NCBI GenBank assembly: GCA_027923965.1
Contig: AP026969.1
Coordinates: 4,278,001-4,342,000 of the forward strand
Source of the DNA: Comamonadaceae bacterium OS-1
Lineage (GTDB): Bacteria; Pseudomonadota; Gammaproteobacteria; Burkholderiales; Burkholderiaceae_C
Reading direction: 5' to 3'
Length of the DNA stretch: 64,000 nt
The stretch's first letter is position 1. Every line of letters begins with the position of its first letter. Positions 35,880 to 44,550 of this stretch are shown here, piece after piece. The translations under genes were made by a program, and so were the position numbers. The notes under the pieces are model-generated. The model was given only the letters and a program-made list of their open reading frames with translations. It did no database searches and was not told the DNA's origin.

Positions 35880-35927
35880 ACCATCCCACTTTCTCAAGAA
35901 ATTGATGGTGTGAGATTAGGTAAACGG

Positions 35928-35981
35928 GCGTAAAGACGAGGTAATGAGTGGGGAGCGGGGTGTATAGAAAGCGTAAAGACG
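35928..35981 (-). promoter_or_regulatory. Putative kdp control region with direct repeats
   Basis: GCGTAAAGACG occurs at 35928-35938 and again at 35971-35981, 43 bp apart, within the 128-bp gap upstream of the kdp operon. On the coding strand this reads CGTCTTTACGC, and CTATACACC lies between the two. A T-rich repeat upstream of kdp is where KdpE binds in other bacteria. The repeat is seen; the KdpE role is inferred. Confidence 0.4.
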
Positions 35982-36007
35982 GGGCTTACACGCTGGGCAA
36001 AGAAGCT

Positions 36008-36913
36008 TCAGGCATGCCTGCGAACCCACGCCACCACGGCATCCACGCTGCGGAAATCGTCGCAGGCGCGGGCCGGAATGTCGGGGTAACGCTGGTTCCA
36101 GATGCGGGCCAGGGCCTGCCCCGGGCCGACCTCCAGCACGCAACCCACGCCGCGTGCGGCCAGGTTGTCCATGCACTCGTCCCAGCGCACGGTCTGGGCG
36201 ATCTGCGTGGCCAGCGCGGTTTGGGCCTGCGTGGCATCCAGAATGCGGTCGGCCGCGTTGCTGAACAGGACGCTGCGCGGCCGCTGCAGTGGCAAGGCGG
36301 CCAGGGTCTGGGCAAAGCTGTCCGCCGCGGCCCGCATCCAGGGCGTGTGCGAGGCGACATGGACCTTGAGCCGGGTGCAGTGCGCGTTCTGTTGCAAGGC
36401 CTGGCTTTCGGCCCGTGCCAGCGCAGCGAGCGGGCCACCAATGACCGCGCTGTCCACCCCGTTGCGGATGGCCACGGCTACGCCGGTGGCTTGGCAGAGC
36501 GCCTCTAGCACGGGCATGGCCAAGCCGCTGACGGCCAGCAGCCCACCGGGTGTATCGGCGGCACAGCGGTCCATGGCCTCGGCCCGGTCGCGGGCCAGAT
36601 CCAGTGCCGTGGCGGCATCGAACACCCCGGCGGCACTGAAAGCCGCCAGCTCGCCCACGCTGTAACCGGCGATGGCGGCAGGCGGTGGCAAATGGGTGGC
36701 GAGTTGCTGCCAGGCCGCCAACCCCAGCCCGGTCAGCAGGCATTGCGCATGGCGGTTGCTGGCGGCCCAGCCAGCGTCTTCCAGACCTTTGCGCCAATCC
36801 TCTACCCCCAGCCGCGCACAGGTCAACCGCACCAGGGCACCGTCCGGGGCCAGCCAGGGCAGCATGGCGGGGTGTTGCATGCCTTGGCCACTGAAGACCA
36901 GCGCGAAGCTCAT
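36008..36913 (-). CDS. mdcH: MdcH, malonate decarboxylase subunit epsilon (malonyl-CoA:ACP transacylase)
   Basis: A 301-residue acyltransferase that loads malonyl onto the malonate decarboxylase carrier protein. It has GQGMQ (9-13), the nucleophile Ser85 in GYSVGE, and the catalytic His in HVASHTPWM. The C-terminal GPGQALARIW matches FabD/MdcH. The start at 36913 overlaps the mdcB stop. It is last in the mdc operon; 128 bp separate it from the kdp genes on the same strand. Confidence 0.9.
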   Translation of the reverse strand: MSFALVFSGQGMQHPAMLPWLAPDGALVRLTCARLGVEDWRKGLEDAGWAASNRHAQCLLTGLGLAAWQQLATHLPPPAAIAGYSVGELAAFSAAGVFDAATALDLARDRAEAMDRCAADTPGGLLAVSGLAMPVLEALCQATGVAVAIRNGVDSAVIGGPLAALARAESQALQQNAHCTRLKVHVASHTPWMRAAADSFAQTLAALPLQRPRSVLFSNAADRILDATQAQTALATQIAQTVRWDECMDNLAARGVGCVLEVGPGQALARIWNQRYPDIPARACDDFRSVDAVVAWVRRHA

Positions 36914-37779
36914 GGCTGTGGACTGCAGAGCTGGACCATCCAGCAGGCGGCGGCCAGGGTGTCGGCGGAACCGCCGGGCGACAGGTTGCGGGCTTTGAAA
37001 TCCCGGCCCATGGCCTGGGCGGCCTCCATGCCTCCCGGGCGGGCCGACCCGCCTGCGGCCAGAAAACTGCGGGCCGACTGCCGGGCGTGTTGCAGGCCCT
37101 CGAGTCCACCCCGGTGGGCCAGGTTGCTGTCGTCCAGCACCGCCATCACGTGGAAAAGGGTGTCCAGCCGTGCCTGTGCGGGGGACAGGCCCCGTGCCAG
37201 CCCTGCCACCAGGGCCGGTACCGCCGTCTCGAACAGCACCGGGAATGCCAGCGCCGCCTCTTGCGAAGCACTGCGCAAACCGTGTTTTAGCGCGGCAATG
37301 CCTCCGGGCAGCGTGGGTGTTCGCGAAGCCCGCGCCGCCAGCGCATCGCCCCAGTGGTGCCGCAAGGCCTGGCGCAGCCGCGCCGGGGTGGGCGCTGCGC
37401 CGCTGCCAGACACAGCACCCGCCGCCGCACACAACAGGCCCAGCATGAAGATGGCTCCCCGGTGCGTGTTGATGCCGCCGGTGGCTGCCAGCATATGGGC
37501 TTCGGCCTGGATGCCGCAGCGCTCCAGCGCCGCAAAATCGGCGTTCTGCTGGCCTAGCTCGGCGATGGCCACGAAGTAGCCGCGCAGGGCGAACAGGCTG
37601 CGCATAAAGGTGTGCGCGTCCATGTCGCGGTGGCTGCCGTTGTCGGTGAGCGTGACCAGGCCAGGCTTGGGGGACAGGGCCAGCTCGTGGTACAGCGCCC
37701 GCGTCGCCGCCCGGCCTATCGCCTGGGGGGTGGGCACCAGAGGCCAGGCCTGCGCTGGCTGGCGTGCGGCGGCCCTCAT
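36910..37779 (-). CDS. mdcB: MdcB, triphosphoribosyl-dephospho-CoA synthase
   Basis: A 289-residue CitG/MdcB-family enzyme that makes 2'-(5''-triphosphoribosyl)-3'-dephospho-CoA from ATP and dephospho-CoA, the precursor of the malonate decarboxylase prosthetic group. Conserved LSPKPGLVTLTDNGSHRDMD, GINTHRGAIFMLGLL and VLDDSNLAHRGG are seen. It overlaps both neighbours (mdcG stop, mdcH start) by about 4 bp, so the three are translated as one unit. Confidence 0.9.
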   Translation of the reverse strand: MRAAARQPAQAWPLVPTPQAIGRAATRALYHELALSPKPGLVTLTDNGSHRDMDAHTFMRSLFALRGYFVAIAELGQQNADFAALERCGIQAEAHMLAATGGINTHRGAIFMLGLLCAAAGAVSGSGAAPTPARLRQALRHHWGDALAARASRTPTLPGGIAALKHGLRSASQEAALAFPVLFETAVPALVAGLARGLSPAQARLDTLFHVMAVLDDSNLAHRGGLEGLQHARQSARSFLAAGGSARPGGMEAAQAMGRDFKARNLSPGGSADTLAAACWMVQLCSPQP

Positions 37780-38456
37780 GCAAGGGCCTCCGCCACCGAC
37801 GGGGCGTTCTGCCAGAAGGGCGCGCGCTCCAGCGTGGCACCGCACAGGCGCTTGACCAGCACCGCACTGCTGCGTCCCGCCCGCCAGGCGGCCCATTCGC
37901 GCCAGGCCACGGCGGCACCGTCGCCAAACACCAACTCGCCGTCCAGGCGCACGCGCGGCACGGCACAGTCCAGCAGCAAGGCGGCGACCGCATCGGCCTG
38001 GCTGGCGTGGGATACGGCGATGCACAGGTCGATATCGGAGTCGCCATGCACATGGTCCAGCCCGGTCAGCCGCTGCCAGCCGTAGCTGCCGTAGACCCGC
38101 GCGGCGGCGTGGCAGGCGCTGAGCTGTTCGCACAGCCCGCGCCACGCGGTGCGTGCCGGTAGCGGCAGCAGGCACTGCACCTCGCAGGCGCGTGGAAATG
38201 CGTCGAAATACAGCACGGCACTGCGCGGCACCGCCAGCGCGATGCGCCGCTTGTCCCAGCGCGCCGGAGCGGGCAGGCCCAGGGCAATGGTGCGCGGCAT
38301 TTCGCTGGCGGTCTGGCGCGTGACCACCAGCGGCAGGCGCAGGCGGGCCCAGTGCTGCAGGCAATCCTGTGCGGTGGCATCCCAGGTCTGGGCCAGCACC
38401 TGCTGCCAGCCGACATCAGAAAGCCAGGCGATCTGGTGGCGGTGCAAGGGGGTCAT
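37776..38456 (-). CDS. mdcG: MdcG, phosphoribosyl-dephospho-CoA transferase
   Basis: A 226-residue nucleotidyltransferase that attaches the prosthetic group to MdcC. The motif is YGSYGWQRLTG, followed by HGDSDIDLCIAV, which carries the catalytic acidic pair. The start at 38456 follows the mdcE stop by overlap; the longer frame upstream is the mdcE coding strand read out of phase. It is coupled to mdcE and mdcB. Confidence 0.88.
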   Translation of the reverse strand: MTPLHRHQIAWLSDVGWQQVLAQTWDATAQDCLQHWARLRLPLVVTRQTASEMPRTIALGLPAPARWDKRRIALAVPRSAVLYFDAFPRACEVQCLLPLPARTAWRGLCEQLSACHAAARVYGSYGWQRLTGLDHVHGDSDIDLCIAVSHASQADAVAALLLDCAVPRVRLDGELVFGDGAAVAWREWAAWRAGRSSAVLVKRLCGATLERAPFWQNAPSVAEALA

Positions 38457-39160
38457 GCGGCATCCAGCACCCGTTGCACCACGGCAGCCGACATCTTGCG
38501 GCCACCGCGTGCGGCACCGTCCATGGCGCGCCGGTCTTGGGTGGGCGCATGCGCCAGCGCCTCGCGCAGGGCGGCGGGCAAATCGCCCTGCCACAGGGCT
38601 TGCACTCCGCCCATGGCCACATAGTTGCCCACACCGGGGGCGAAAACCGGGTTGGATTGCGACAGCGCGGTCAGCATCTCCTCGGGGAGCTTGGTGACGC
38701 GGGCCATGGCGGGGATGCGCATGACGCGGATCTCGGCCTCGGGCAGCGCGTAGCAGGCATCGGCAATCAGGCCCGAGGTGATGAAACCGCCCGACAAGGC
38801 CTGGTCATACACCAGGCCCAGCACCCGGTGCCCGCTGCGCCGCGCCAGGTCGATGGCCATGCCCAGATGCGCCATGGCGCGGTTGATGCCCAGCAGCTCG
38901 TCACGGCGGCGCAACTGCTGGCCCTGGGTGTCGATCAGCAGCAGGATGGGGCGACCGGGATGGCGGGCGATGGTGTCCAGCACCACCCGGGCCTGGGCCA
39001 GGGCCAGTTGTACACCGATGGGCGCGTGGTGGGTGGTGCCCAGCACCGCCAGCGGCTGCCCGTCGAAGGTGGCGGTACCTTGTAGAAAGTCGCCTTCGGC
39101 GGTGATGCCGTGGTCGGGGCCGAACAAGGTGGTGGTGAGAGTGTTCCAGTCAGGGGTCAT
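38453..39160 (-). CDS. mdcE: MdcE, malonate decarboxylase subunit gamma
   Basis: A 235-residue carboxyltransferase-fold subunit that pairs with MdcD to decarboxylate malonyl-MdcC to acetyl-MdcC. It has IGVQLALAQARVVLD, LLLIDTQGQQLRRRDELLGIN and ALSGGFITSGLIADACYALP, typical of the gamma subunit. It is separated from mdcD by the Bug protein gene, an odd position, since the two are adjacent in the known mdc loci. Confidence 0.92.
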   Translation of the reverse strand: MTPDWNTLTTTLFGPDHGITAEGDFLQGTATFDGQPLAVLGTTHHAPIGVQLALAQARVVLDTIARHPGRPILLLIDTQGQQLRRRDELLGINRAMAHLGMAIDLARRSGHRVLGLVYDQALSGGFITSGLIADACYALPEAEIRVMRIPAMARVTKLPEEMLTALSQSNPVFAPGVGNYVAMGGVQALWQGDLPAALREALAHAPTQDRRAMDGAARGGRKMSAAVVQRVLDAA

Positions 39161-39166
39161 GGTGGG

Positions 39167-40153
39167 TCAATCCAGTTTGATGTTGGCAGCCTTGACCACA
39201 GCGGCCCAGCGGGTGATCTCGGCCTGCACGTACTCGCCGAACTGTGCCGGGGTCAAGGTGCCGAACTGCGCGCCATTGCTGGCCCACACCGCGCGAACCT
39301 CCTCGGCCGCTCCGACGCGCTTGAACTCTTCGACGATGTGCGCCTGCACGTCCGCTGGCGTACCTTTGGGTGCCCACAGGCCATACCAGGTGGTGACCTT
39401 GTAATCGGGCAAGCCGACCTCGGCGGCACAAGGCACGTCGGGGAACGAGGGGTTGCGCTTGCTACCAGCCACCATCAGCGCTTTGACGCGTCCGCCCTTG
39501 ATATGTGCAGCCGATGAGCCCAAGCCGTCAAACATCATGTCCACATTGCCGGCAATCAGATCTTGCAGGGCCGGGCCCGCCCCACGGTAGGGGATATGGG
39601 TGATGAAGGTGCCGGTCTGCTGCTTGAACAGCTCGCCCGCCAAGTGGTGCGAGGTGCCGCCACCGGCAGATCCGTAGTTCAGCTTGCCAGGACTCTTTTT
39701 CAGCTCGGCCAGGAAGGTCTTGAAGTCGGGCGCGGTTACGCGCTTGGGGCTTACCACCAATACCTGCGGCACTTCGGCCAGCAGGGCCAGCGGCACGAAG
39801 TCGCGTTGCAGGTCGTAGTCGAGCTTGGGGTAGACCGAGGGCGCAATCGCGTGGTGGATAGCCCCCATGAACAGCGTGTAGCCATCGGCTGGTGCGCGCG
39901 AGGCGATGGTCGCGCCTAACGTGCCACCGGCACCACCCCGGTTGTCCACCACCAGGGTCTTGCCAGTCTGCTTGGAGAACTGGGCCGACAGCGGCCGTGC
40001 GAACGCGTCGGTACCGCCACCGGCAGGGAACGGCACGATCAGTGTGACGGGCTTGGTCGGCCAGGTGGATTGGGCATGTGCACCCCATGCGGCGAGGGTG
40101 ATCCCGGCGGTGCCGGCGCATAGCAGGCTGCGACGTTGAATAAGTGAATGCAT
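39167..40153 (-). CDS. Bug/TctC-family extracytoplasmic solute-binding protein, inserted in the mdc operon
   Basis: A 328-residue periplasmic protein with a cleavable or twin-arginine-like leader (RRSLLCAGTAGITLAAWGAHA). The mature part shows KPVTLIVPFPAGGGTDAFAR, VDNRGGAGGTLGA, GSAGGGTSHHLAGELF and IPYRGAGPALQDL, the Bug signature. Members bind carboxylates for tripartite tricarboxylate transporters, but no TctA or TctB membrane gene is near. Lying between mdcD and mdcE, it may capture malonate or a dicarboxylate for MadLM, or act as a sensor. The gap to mdcE is 6 bp and to mdcD 92 bp. Confidence 0.85.
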   Translation of the reverse strand: MHSLIQRRSLLCAGTAGITLAAWGAHAQSTWPTKPVTLIVPFPAGGGTDAFARPLSAQFSKQTGKTLVVDNRGGAGGTLGATIASRAPADGYTLFMGAIHHAIAPSVYPKLDYDLQRDFVPLALLAEVPQVLVVSPKRVTAPDFKTFLAELKKSPGKLNYGSAGGGTSHHLAGELFKQQTGTFITHIPYRGAGPALQDLIAGNVDMMFDGLGSSAAHIKGGRVKALMVAGSKRNPSFPDVPCAAEVGLPDYKVTTWYGLWAPKGTPADVQAHIVEEFKRVGAAEEVRAVWASNGAQFGTLTPAQFGEYVQAEITRWAAVVKAANIKLD

Positions 40154-40245
40154 GGTGTTTTGTCTCCTTGGGTATTCAGGGCAGCGCGGCTAAGCCTGGC
40201 TGCAGGGTCTGCGCCTGGGCGTGGTTGCGGTAGGCTGCAGCATCA

Positions 40246-41142
40246 TCAGATGCCGGGTGGGGAAACCAGCTGCTGCAGTTCCGCCACGTCCAACGACGGC
40301 ACGCGCTGCGCATCGGCCACCCCGAGCTTGCGCCACAGGCGCACGGCGGCATCCTCGGTGCTGTCGTTCCAGCCCGCTTCAGGAATGGCGGCCAGGCGGG
40401 CGGCCAGCAGCGCGTGCTCGGCCTCGAGCACCTGCTGCGTGACCGGCTTGGATTGGGCCAATGCCACAATGGCGGCACTGCGGAAGGCCACGACGTCGTC
40501 TTCCACCAGCGCATCGCAATCGCCGGTGAGCCAACGGTGCTTACCACCGGTAGTGCGCCAGACCAGTGCGCGGTCGCGCGAGTCGAATTCGTCCACGCCG
40601 TGGCTGGCCTCGATCACTTCCGGGCCGGACATGGCCAGGCGGCCCACGTCGCTCATCACAATGTGGTCGGCGCAGCGGGCTACGATGCCCATGCCGCCAA
40701 AGCAGCCGTTGGCACCACCGATCAGGAAAATGACCGGGATGCCTGCGGCCCGCACATCCAGTACCGCACGCATCACTTCCGACACGGCGATCAGCCCGGC
40801 ATTGGCTTCGTGCAGACGCACACCGCCAGATTCGGCCAGCACCAGCACGGCCTGTGGCCGGTCGCGCAGCGCGCGCTGCAGCAGGCCCACCAGCTTGGCA
40901 CCATGCACTTCGCCCACGCCACCGCCCATGAACTCGCCTTCTTGTGCGGCCACCAAGATGGGATGGCCGTCCAAGGTGGCGCGGCCAATCGCCACGCCGT
41001 CGTCAAAAGCCGAGGGCACGCCGAGCTGGGCCAGGTGCGGGCTGGTGACGCGTTCTGCAGGCGGCAGCCACTCGTGGAAACTGCCACGGTCCAGCACCTG
41101 GGCCAAGCGCTCGCGGGCGGTGCATTCGACATAGCTGATCAT
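40246..41142 (-). CDS. mdcD: MdcD, malonate decarboxylase subunit beta
   Basis: A 298-residue carboxyltransferase beta subunit. It begins SYVECTARERLAQVLDRGSF, and contains FMGGGVGEVHGAKL, LAESGGVRLHEANAG and GGANGCFGGMGI, which are MdcD signatures. It works with MdcE on the malonyl-MdcC thioester. The start overlaps the mdcC stop by 4 bp. Its C-terminus (VAELQQLV) is complete, so the downstream Bug gene is an insertion between genes, not within one. Confidence 0.92.
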   Translation of the reverse strand: MISYVECTARERLAQVLDRGSFHEWLPPAERVTSPHLAQLGVPSAFDDGVAIGRATLDGHPILVAAQEGEFMGGGVGEVHGAKLVGLLQRALRDRPQAVLVLAESGGVRLHEANAGLIAVSEVMRAVLDVRAAGIPVIFLIGGANGCFGGMGIVARCADHIVMSDVGRLAMSGPEVIEASHGVDEFDSRDRALVWRTTGGKHRWLTGDCDALVEDDVVAFRSAAIVALAQSKPVTQQVLEAEHALLAARLAAIPEAGWNDSTEDAAVRLWRKLGVADAQRVPSLDVAELQQLVSPPGI

Positions 41143-41480
41143 GTGGATGCCCCTGGAGTTGCTGGGAGTTCGGCCACGGCCTGGTCCAGGCGCAGGCTGA
41201 CGACGGCGGGCGTGGCCCCCATGTCGTGGATGGAAATACGCACACCGGTGAGAGGGTGGCGGGTGTGGAAGTCGTCCACCACCGCCTGCCAGATCGGGGC
41301 GAAGCCGCGTGCCGAGGTTTCAACGCGCACAGCGCAGTCGTTGTCGGGCGTGGCCTCCAGCATGACTTCCAGGTTGCCCGAGCCGACGACACCGACCAGG
41401 ATGGGTGCAAAGCCGCCCGCGGGCAGGCCTGTAGCGTACGAAAAGTCCAGGGTCTCTAGCCCTGCGGGAATATCGCTCAT
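41139..41480 (-). CDS. mdcC: MdcC, malonate decarboxylase acyl carrier protein
   Basis: A 113-residue carrier protein (subunit delta). The prosthetic group attaches to the Ser of VVGSGNLEVML, here Ser34. The acetylated phosphoribosyl-dephospho-CoA arm carries malonyl between MdcA, MdcD/E and MdcH. The ATG at 41480 is preceded by an A/G-rich stretch (GAGGAAGACC), a good ribosome site, and the longer upstream frame is the mdcA 3' end. It overlaps mdcD by 4 bp. Confidence 0.92.
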   Translation of the reverse strand: MSDIPAGLETLDFSYATGLPAGGFAPILVGVVGSGNLEVMLEATPDNDCAVRVETSARGFAPIWQAVVDDFHTRHPLTGVRISIHDMGATPAVVSLRLDQAVAELPATPGAST

Positions 41481-41493
41481 GGTGGTCTTCCTC

Positions 41494-43173
41494 CTACCAG
41501 TTTCTGAAACGTTGGGGCGGTTGGTACAGCCCGCCCGAGGCGCGCACCAGGTCGCGCATGCTGCGGGCGGCCAGCAGGTTGCGCGTGGCATCCCGCGGGT
41601 CAATGCCTAAGTCTTGCGGGCGGCGGATGATGCCGCGGTCGCGCAGGTTTTCGACCGCGCGTTTATCGCGCGCCAGGCCCACCGCCGTGTAACCGGCCAC
41701 ACCACGGATGGCCTGCTCGCGCTCGGCATCGCTGCGGCACAGCAGCAGGTTGGCAATACCTTCTTCGGTAAGGATGTGGGTGACGTCATCGCCATAGACC
41801 ATGATGGGTGGCAAGGCCATACCGGCTTGTTCTTGCAGCGTCCAGGCATCCAGCCGGTCCACAAACGCAGGCTGCATGTGTTCGCGGAAGGTTTCCACCA
41901 TCTGCACCACCAGCTTTTGCCCCCGCGGCGTACCCGCTGCGCCGCTGCGGCCTGCACGGGCTTCACGGCCGGCTTTCAGCCAGGCCGGGCTGGCGTGGCG
42001 GCGGCCACGGGCATCGGCGCCCATATTGGGTGCGCCACCAAACCCGGCGATGCGGCCCAGGGTGGCGGTGGAGCTGTTGCCGTCCAGGTCGATCTGCAGG
42101 GTGGAGCCGATGAACAGGTCGCAGGCATAGTGGCCTGCCGCCTGGCTGAAGGCACGGTTGCTGCGCAGGCTGCCGTCCGGGCCGGTAAAGAACACGTCGG
42201 AGCGGGCGCGGATGTAGTCCTCCATGCCCAGCTCGGAGCCGAAGGAGTGGATGGATTCGACCCAGCCCGCCTCGATGGCCGGGATCAGCGCCGGGTGCGG
42301 GTTCAGCGCCCAGTGCTTGGCAATCTTGCCCTTCAGCCCCAGCGATTCGGCATAGGTGGGCAGCAGCAGCTCGATGGCGGCGGTGTCGAAGCCGATGCCG
42401 TGGTTCAGCCGCTCCACGCCGTATTCGGCGTAGATGCCCTTGATCGCCATCATGGCCATCAGCACCTGGATTTCGCTGATCTGCGCCGGGTCGCGGGTGA
42501 ACAGGGGTTCGATCAGGTTGGGGCGCGGCGCTTTCACCACAAAGCTGATCCAGCCCGCCGGAATATCGATGCGCGGCAGCGTGGTGTTGCCGTCCACCAG
42601 CTCGTTGACCTGGGCGATGACAATGCCGCCCGAGAAGGCCGTGGCCTCGACGATGGCCGGGGTGTCCTCGGTGTTGGGGCCGGTGTAGAGGTTGCCTTCG
42701 GCATCGGCCGCGTGCGCCGCCACCAGTGCCACCTTGGGTGTCAGGTCTACAAAATAGCGGGCAAACAGCTCCAGGTAGGTGTGGATGGCACCGATCTGGA
42801 TGCGCCCGGTAGACACCAGCCGCGCAAGACGCGCGCCTTGCGGGCCAGAGAAGCTGAAATCCAGCTTGCTGGCCACGCCGTTCTCGAAGATATCCAGGTG
42901 CTCCGGCAACGCCAGCACGGATTGCACCATATGCAGGTCGTGGATTTTTTGCGGATCGACCTGCACCAGGGCCTGGGCCAAAAAGTCGGCCTGCTTCTGG
43001 TTGTTGCCCTCCAGGCAGACGCGGTCGCCGGGCTCGATCACGGCCTCCAGCAGCGCGCCGATGGCCTCGGTGGCCACATGCTTGCCACGCAGCTGCGGCC
43101 CCAGCGCCTGGGCGGCCCGCGCCAGCCGGGCAGCGCGGTTGTCGGCCTTGGTATTCCAGTTCAAACGGTCCAT
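41494..43173 (-). CDS. mdcA: MdcA, malonate decarboxylase subunit alpha
   Basis: A 559-residue acetyl-ACP:malonate ACP transferase that swaps acetyl for malonate on MdcC. Family segments seen: VCLEGNNQKQADFLA, LVDGNTTLPRIDIPAGW, GIGFDTAAIELLLP, FGGAPNMGADARGRRH and the C-terminal GIDPRDATRNLLAARSM. The Met at 43173 (MDRLNWN) has an upstream GGATCA-rich region, weak as a ribosome site; the earlier Met (12 residues upstream) is not conserved. It lies 13 bp before mdcC. Confidence 0.94.
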   Translation of the reverse strand: MDRLNWNTKADNRAARLARAAQALGPQLRGKHVATEAIGALLEAVIEPGDRVCLEGNNQKQADFLAQALVQVDPQKIHDLHMVQSVLALPEHLDIFENGVASKLDFSFSGPQGARLARLVSTGRIQIGAIHTYLELFARYFVDLTPKVALVAAHAADAEGNLYTGPNTEDTPAIVEATAFSGGIVIAQVNELVDGNTTLPRIDIPAGWISFVVKAPRPNLIEPLFTRDPAQISEIQVLMAMMAIKGIYAEYGVERLNHGIGFDTAAIELLLPTYAESLGLKGKIAKHWALNPHPALIPAIEAGWVESIHSFGSELGMEDYIRARSDVFFTGPDGSLRSNRAFSQAAGHYACDLFIGSTLQIDLDGNSSTATLGRIAGFGGAPNMGADARGRRHASPAWLKAGREARAGRSGAAGTPRGQKLVVQMVETFREHMQPAFVDRLDAWTLQEQAGMALPPIMVYGDDVTHILTEEGIANLLLCRSDAEREQAIRGVAGYTAVGLARDKRAVENLRDRGIIRRPQDLGIDPRDATRNLLAARSMRDLVRASGGLYQPPQRFRNW

Positions 43174-43183
43174 AACGTGATCC

Positions 43184-43948
43184 TTAACCCACCAGAGCTT
43201 TGGTGGCAAAAAACAGCACCGACGGGCCCATCAGGCAGCCCAGGCCGGTGTGGAAAGTAGCGACCAACGCGCCGTAGGGCACCAGCTTGCGGTCGGTGGC
43301 GGCCAGCCCGGCGGAAACCCCGCTCACGGTGCCTGCCAGCCCGCCAAACACCATGGCCGAGCGGGGGGTCTTCAGTCGCAGAAAACGCGCGGCCACCGGG
43401 GTGCCAACCATCACCAGAATCGCCTTGATCAGGCCGGTGGCAATGCTGAGCGCCATCACGTCGGGGCTGGCACCAATGGCCGCACCGGTGACCGGGCCGA
43501 CGATGTAGGTGACGGCACCTGCGCCGATGGTGGTCATGCTGACGGCATCGGTATAGCCAAAGCTCCAGGCGATACTGGCCCCGACGATGAAGGGCAGCAC
43601 CGTGCCCAGCACCAGGGCTACAACCCCGATCAGACCGGCCTTGCGGGCTTCGGTGGCCTGCACCTCGAAGGCGGTGGCAACGATGGCGAAGTCGCGCAGC
43701 ATGGCCCCGCCCATCAGGCCGATACCACCAAACAGCGACATATCGGCCAGGCCCTTGTGCCCGCCGGTTTGGGTGCCACCCCAGTAGGCCAGCACCAGAC
43801 CGATGACGATGGCGATGGCCGAGCCATGCACCCGCCCAAAGGTCAGCTTGCGCGACAGGAAGTTGGACAGCAAGACCACCAGGCCGACGATGGCGAAGGC
43901 GGTGACGAGGCCGTTGCTGGCGGCGGCTTTTTGCAGAATTTCGAGCAT
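43184..43948 (-). CDS. madM: MadM, malonate:Na+ symporter subunit
   Basis: A 254-residue inner-membrane protein with about eight helices. MadM with MadL forms a sodium-dependent malonate importer. Conserved GLADMSLFGGIGLMGGAMLRD-type loop (GGIGLMGGAMLRDFAIV) and GAGAVTYIVGPVTGAAIGA are seen. It lies 5 bp after madL and 10 bp before mdcA, so import and breakdown share one transcript. The symbol mdcM is also used. Confidence 0.9.
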   Translation of the reverse strand: MLEILQKAAASNGLVTAFAIVGLVVLLSNFLSRKLTFGRVHGSAIAIVIGLVLAYWGGTQTGGHKGLADMSLFGGIGLMGGAMLRDFAIVATAFEVQATEARKAGLIGVVALVLGTVLPFIVGASIAWSFGYTDAVSMTTIGAGAVTYIVGPVTGAAIGASPDVMALSIATGLIKAILVMVGTPVAARFLRLKTPRSAMVFGGLAGTVSGVSAGLAATDRKLVPYGALVATFHTGLGCLMGPSVLFFATKALVG

Positions 43949-43953
43949 GGTGT

Positions 43954-44367
43954 TTACTGTGCGTGGGGAGTTGTTACTGCCGTTGGCAGCGCGGCGGCAT
44001 CGGCTTCTTCAGAAGGCTTTTCCGTGCGGTTGATCAGGGAGATGACGACTGCGCACAAGCCCACCGCCCCCAGCGCCGACAACAGCGCCAGATGCCCGCC
44101 GCGCAGTGCCGACACCACGTCCTGCTGGGCTGCCATGGCCACCACCACGGGGATGTACATGGCACCCCAGTACTCCACACCCACCTCGGTGGCCTTGGGC
44201 AGGATGTTGTTCTTCTGCATGTACAGGCGCGCAAAAATCAGCAGCAGCATGGCGATGCCCACCCCGCCCACATTGGTTTTGACCCCCATGGCCTGCCCCA
44301 GCAGGTCGCCTAAAAAAATACCGAGCAAGTGGCAGGCTGCCAGCAGTGCGGTGCCGTAAATGATCAT
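43954..44367 (-). CDS. madL: MadL, malonate:Na+ symporter subunit
   Basis: A 137-residue inner-membrane protein with four helices (IIYGTALLAACHLLGIFLGD start). VKTNVGGVGIAMLLLIFA and VEYWGAMYIPVVVAMAAQQ are MadL signatures. The Met at 44367 is the family start; a frame to 44421 exists but lacks conservation. First gene of the operon; the 183 bp upstream separate it from mdcR. Confidence 0.9.
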   Translation of the reverse strand: MIIYGTALLAACHLLGIFLGDLLGQAMGVKTNVGGVGIAMLLLIFARLYMQKNNILPKATEVGVEYWGAMYIPVVVAMAAQQDVVSALRGGHLALLSALGAVGLCAVVISLINRTEKPSEEADAAALPTAVTTPHAQ

Positions 44368-44444
44368 GTCTGTCTCCTGGTTATGGCGCGTGTCAGCGCT
44401 ATTTTTGGGAAGCCTTGCCAAGCGGATGGAGCACGGCGGGGCTA

Positions 44445-44465
44445 CTCGGAATGGAATGTACCGAG
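44445..44465. promoter_or_regulatory. Inverted repeat in the mdc promoter gap, candidate MdcR site
   Basis: CTCGG (44445-44449) and CCGAG (44461-44465) are separated by 11 bases. This is the spacing of LysR-type sites. It lies 78 bp upstream of the madL start in the only long gap of the cluster. The inverted repeat is seen; binding by MdcR is inferred. Confidence 0.4.
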
Positions 44466-44550
44466 CGGGCCGCGAGAGAACAATTAACCGGGCGTGGGGA
44501 TATTTACGGCAGGTGAAACGATCGGGGGTTTACCCGAGCGCCGCCCACTC

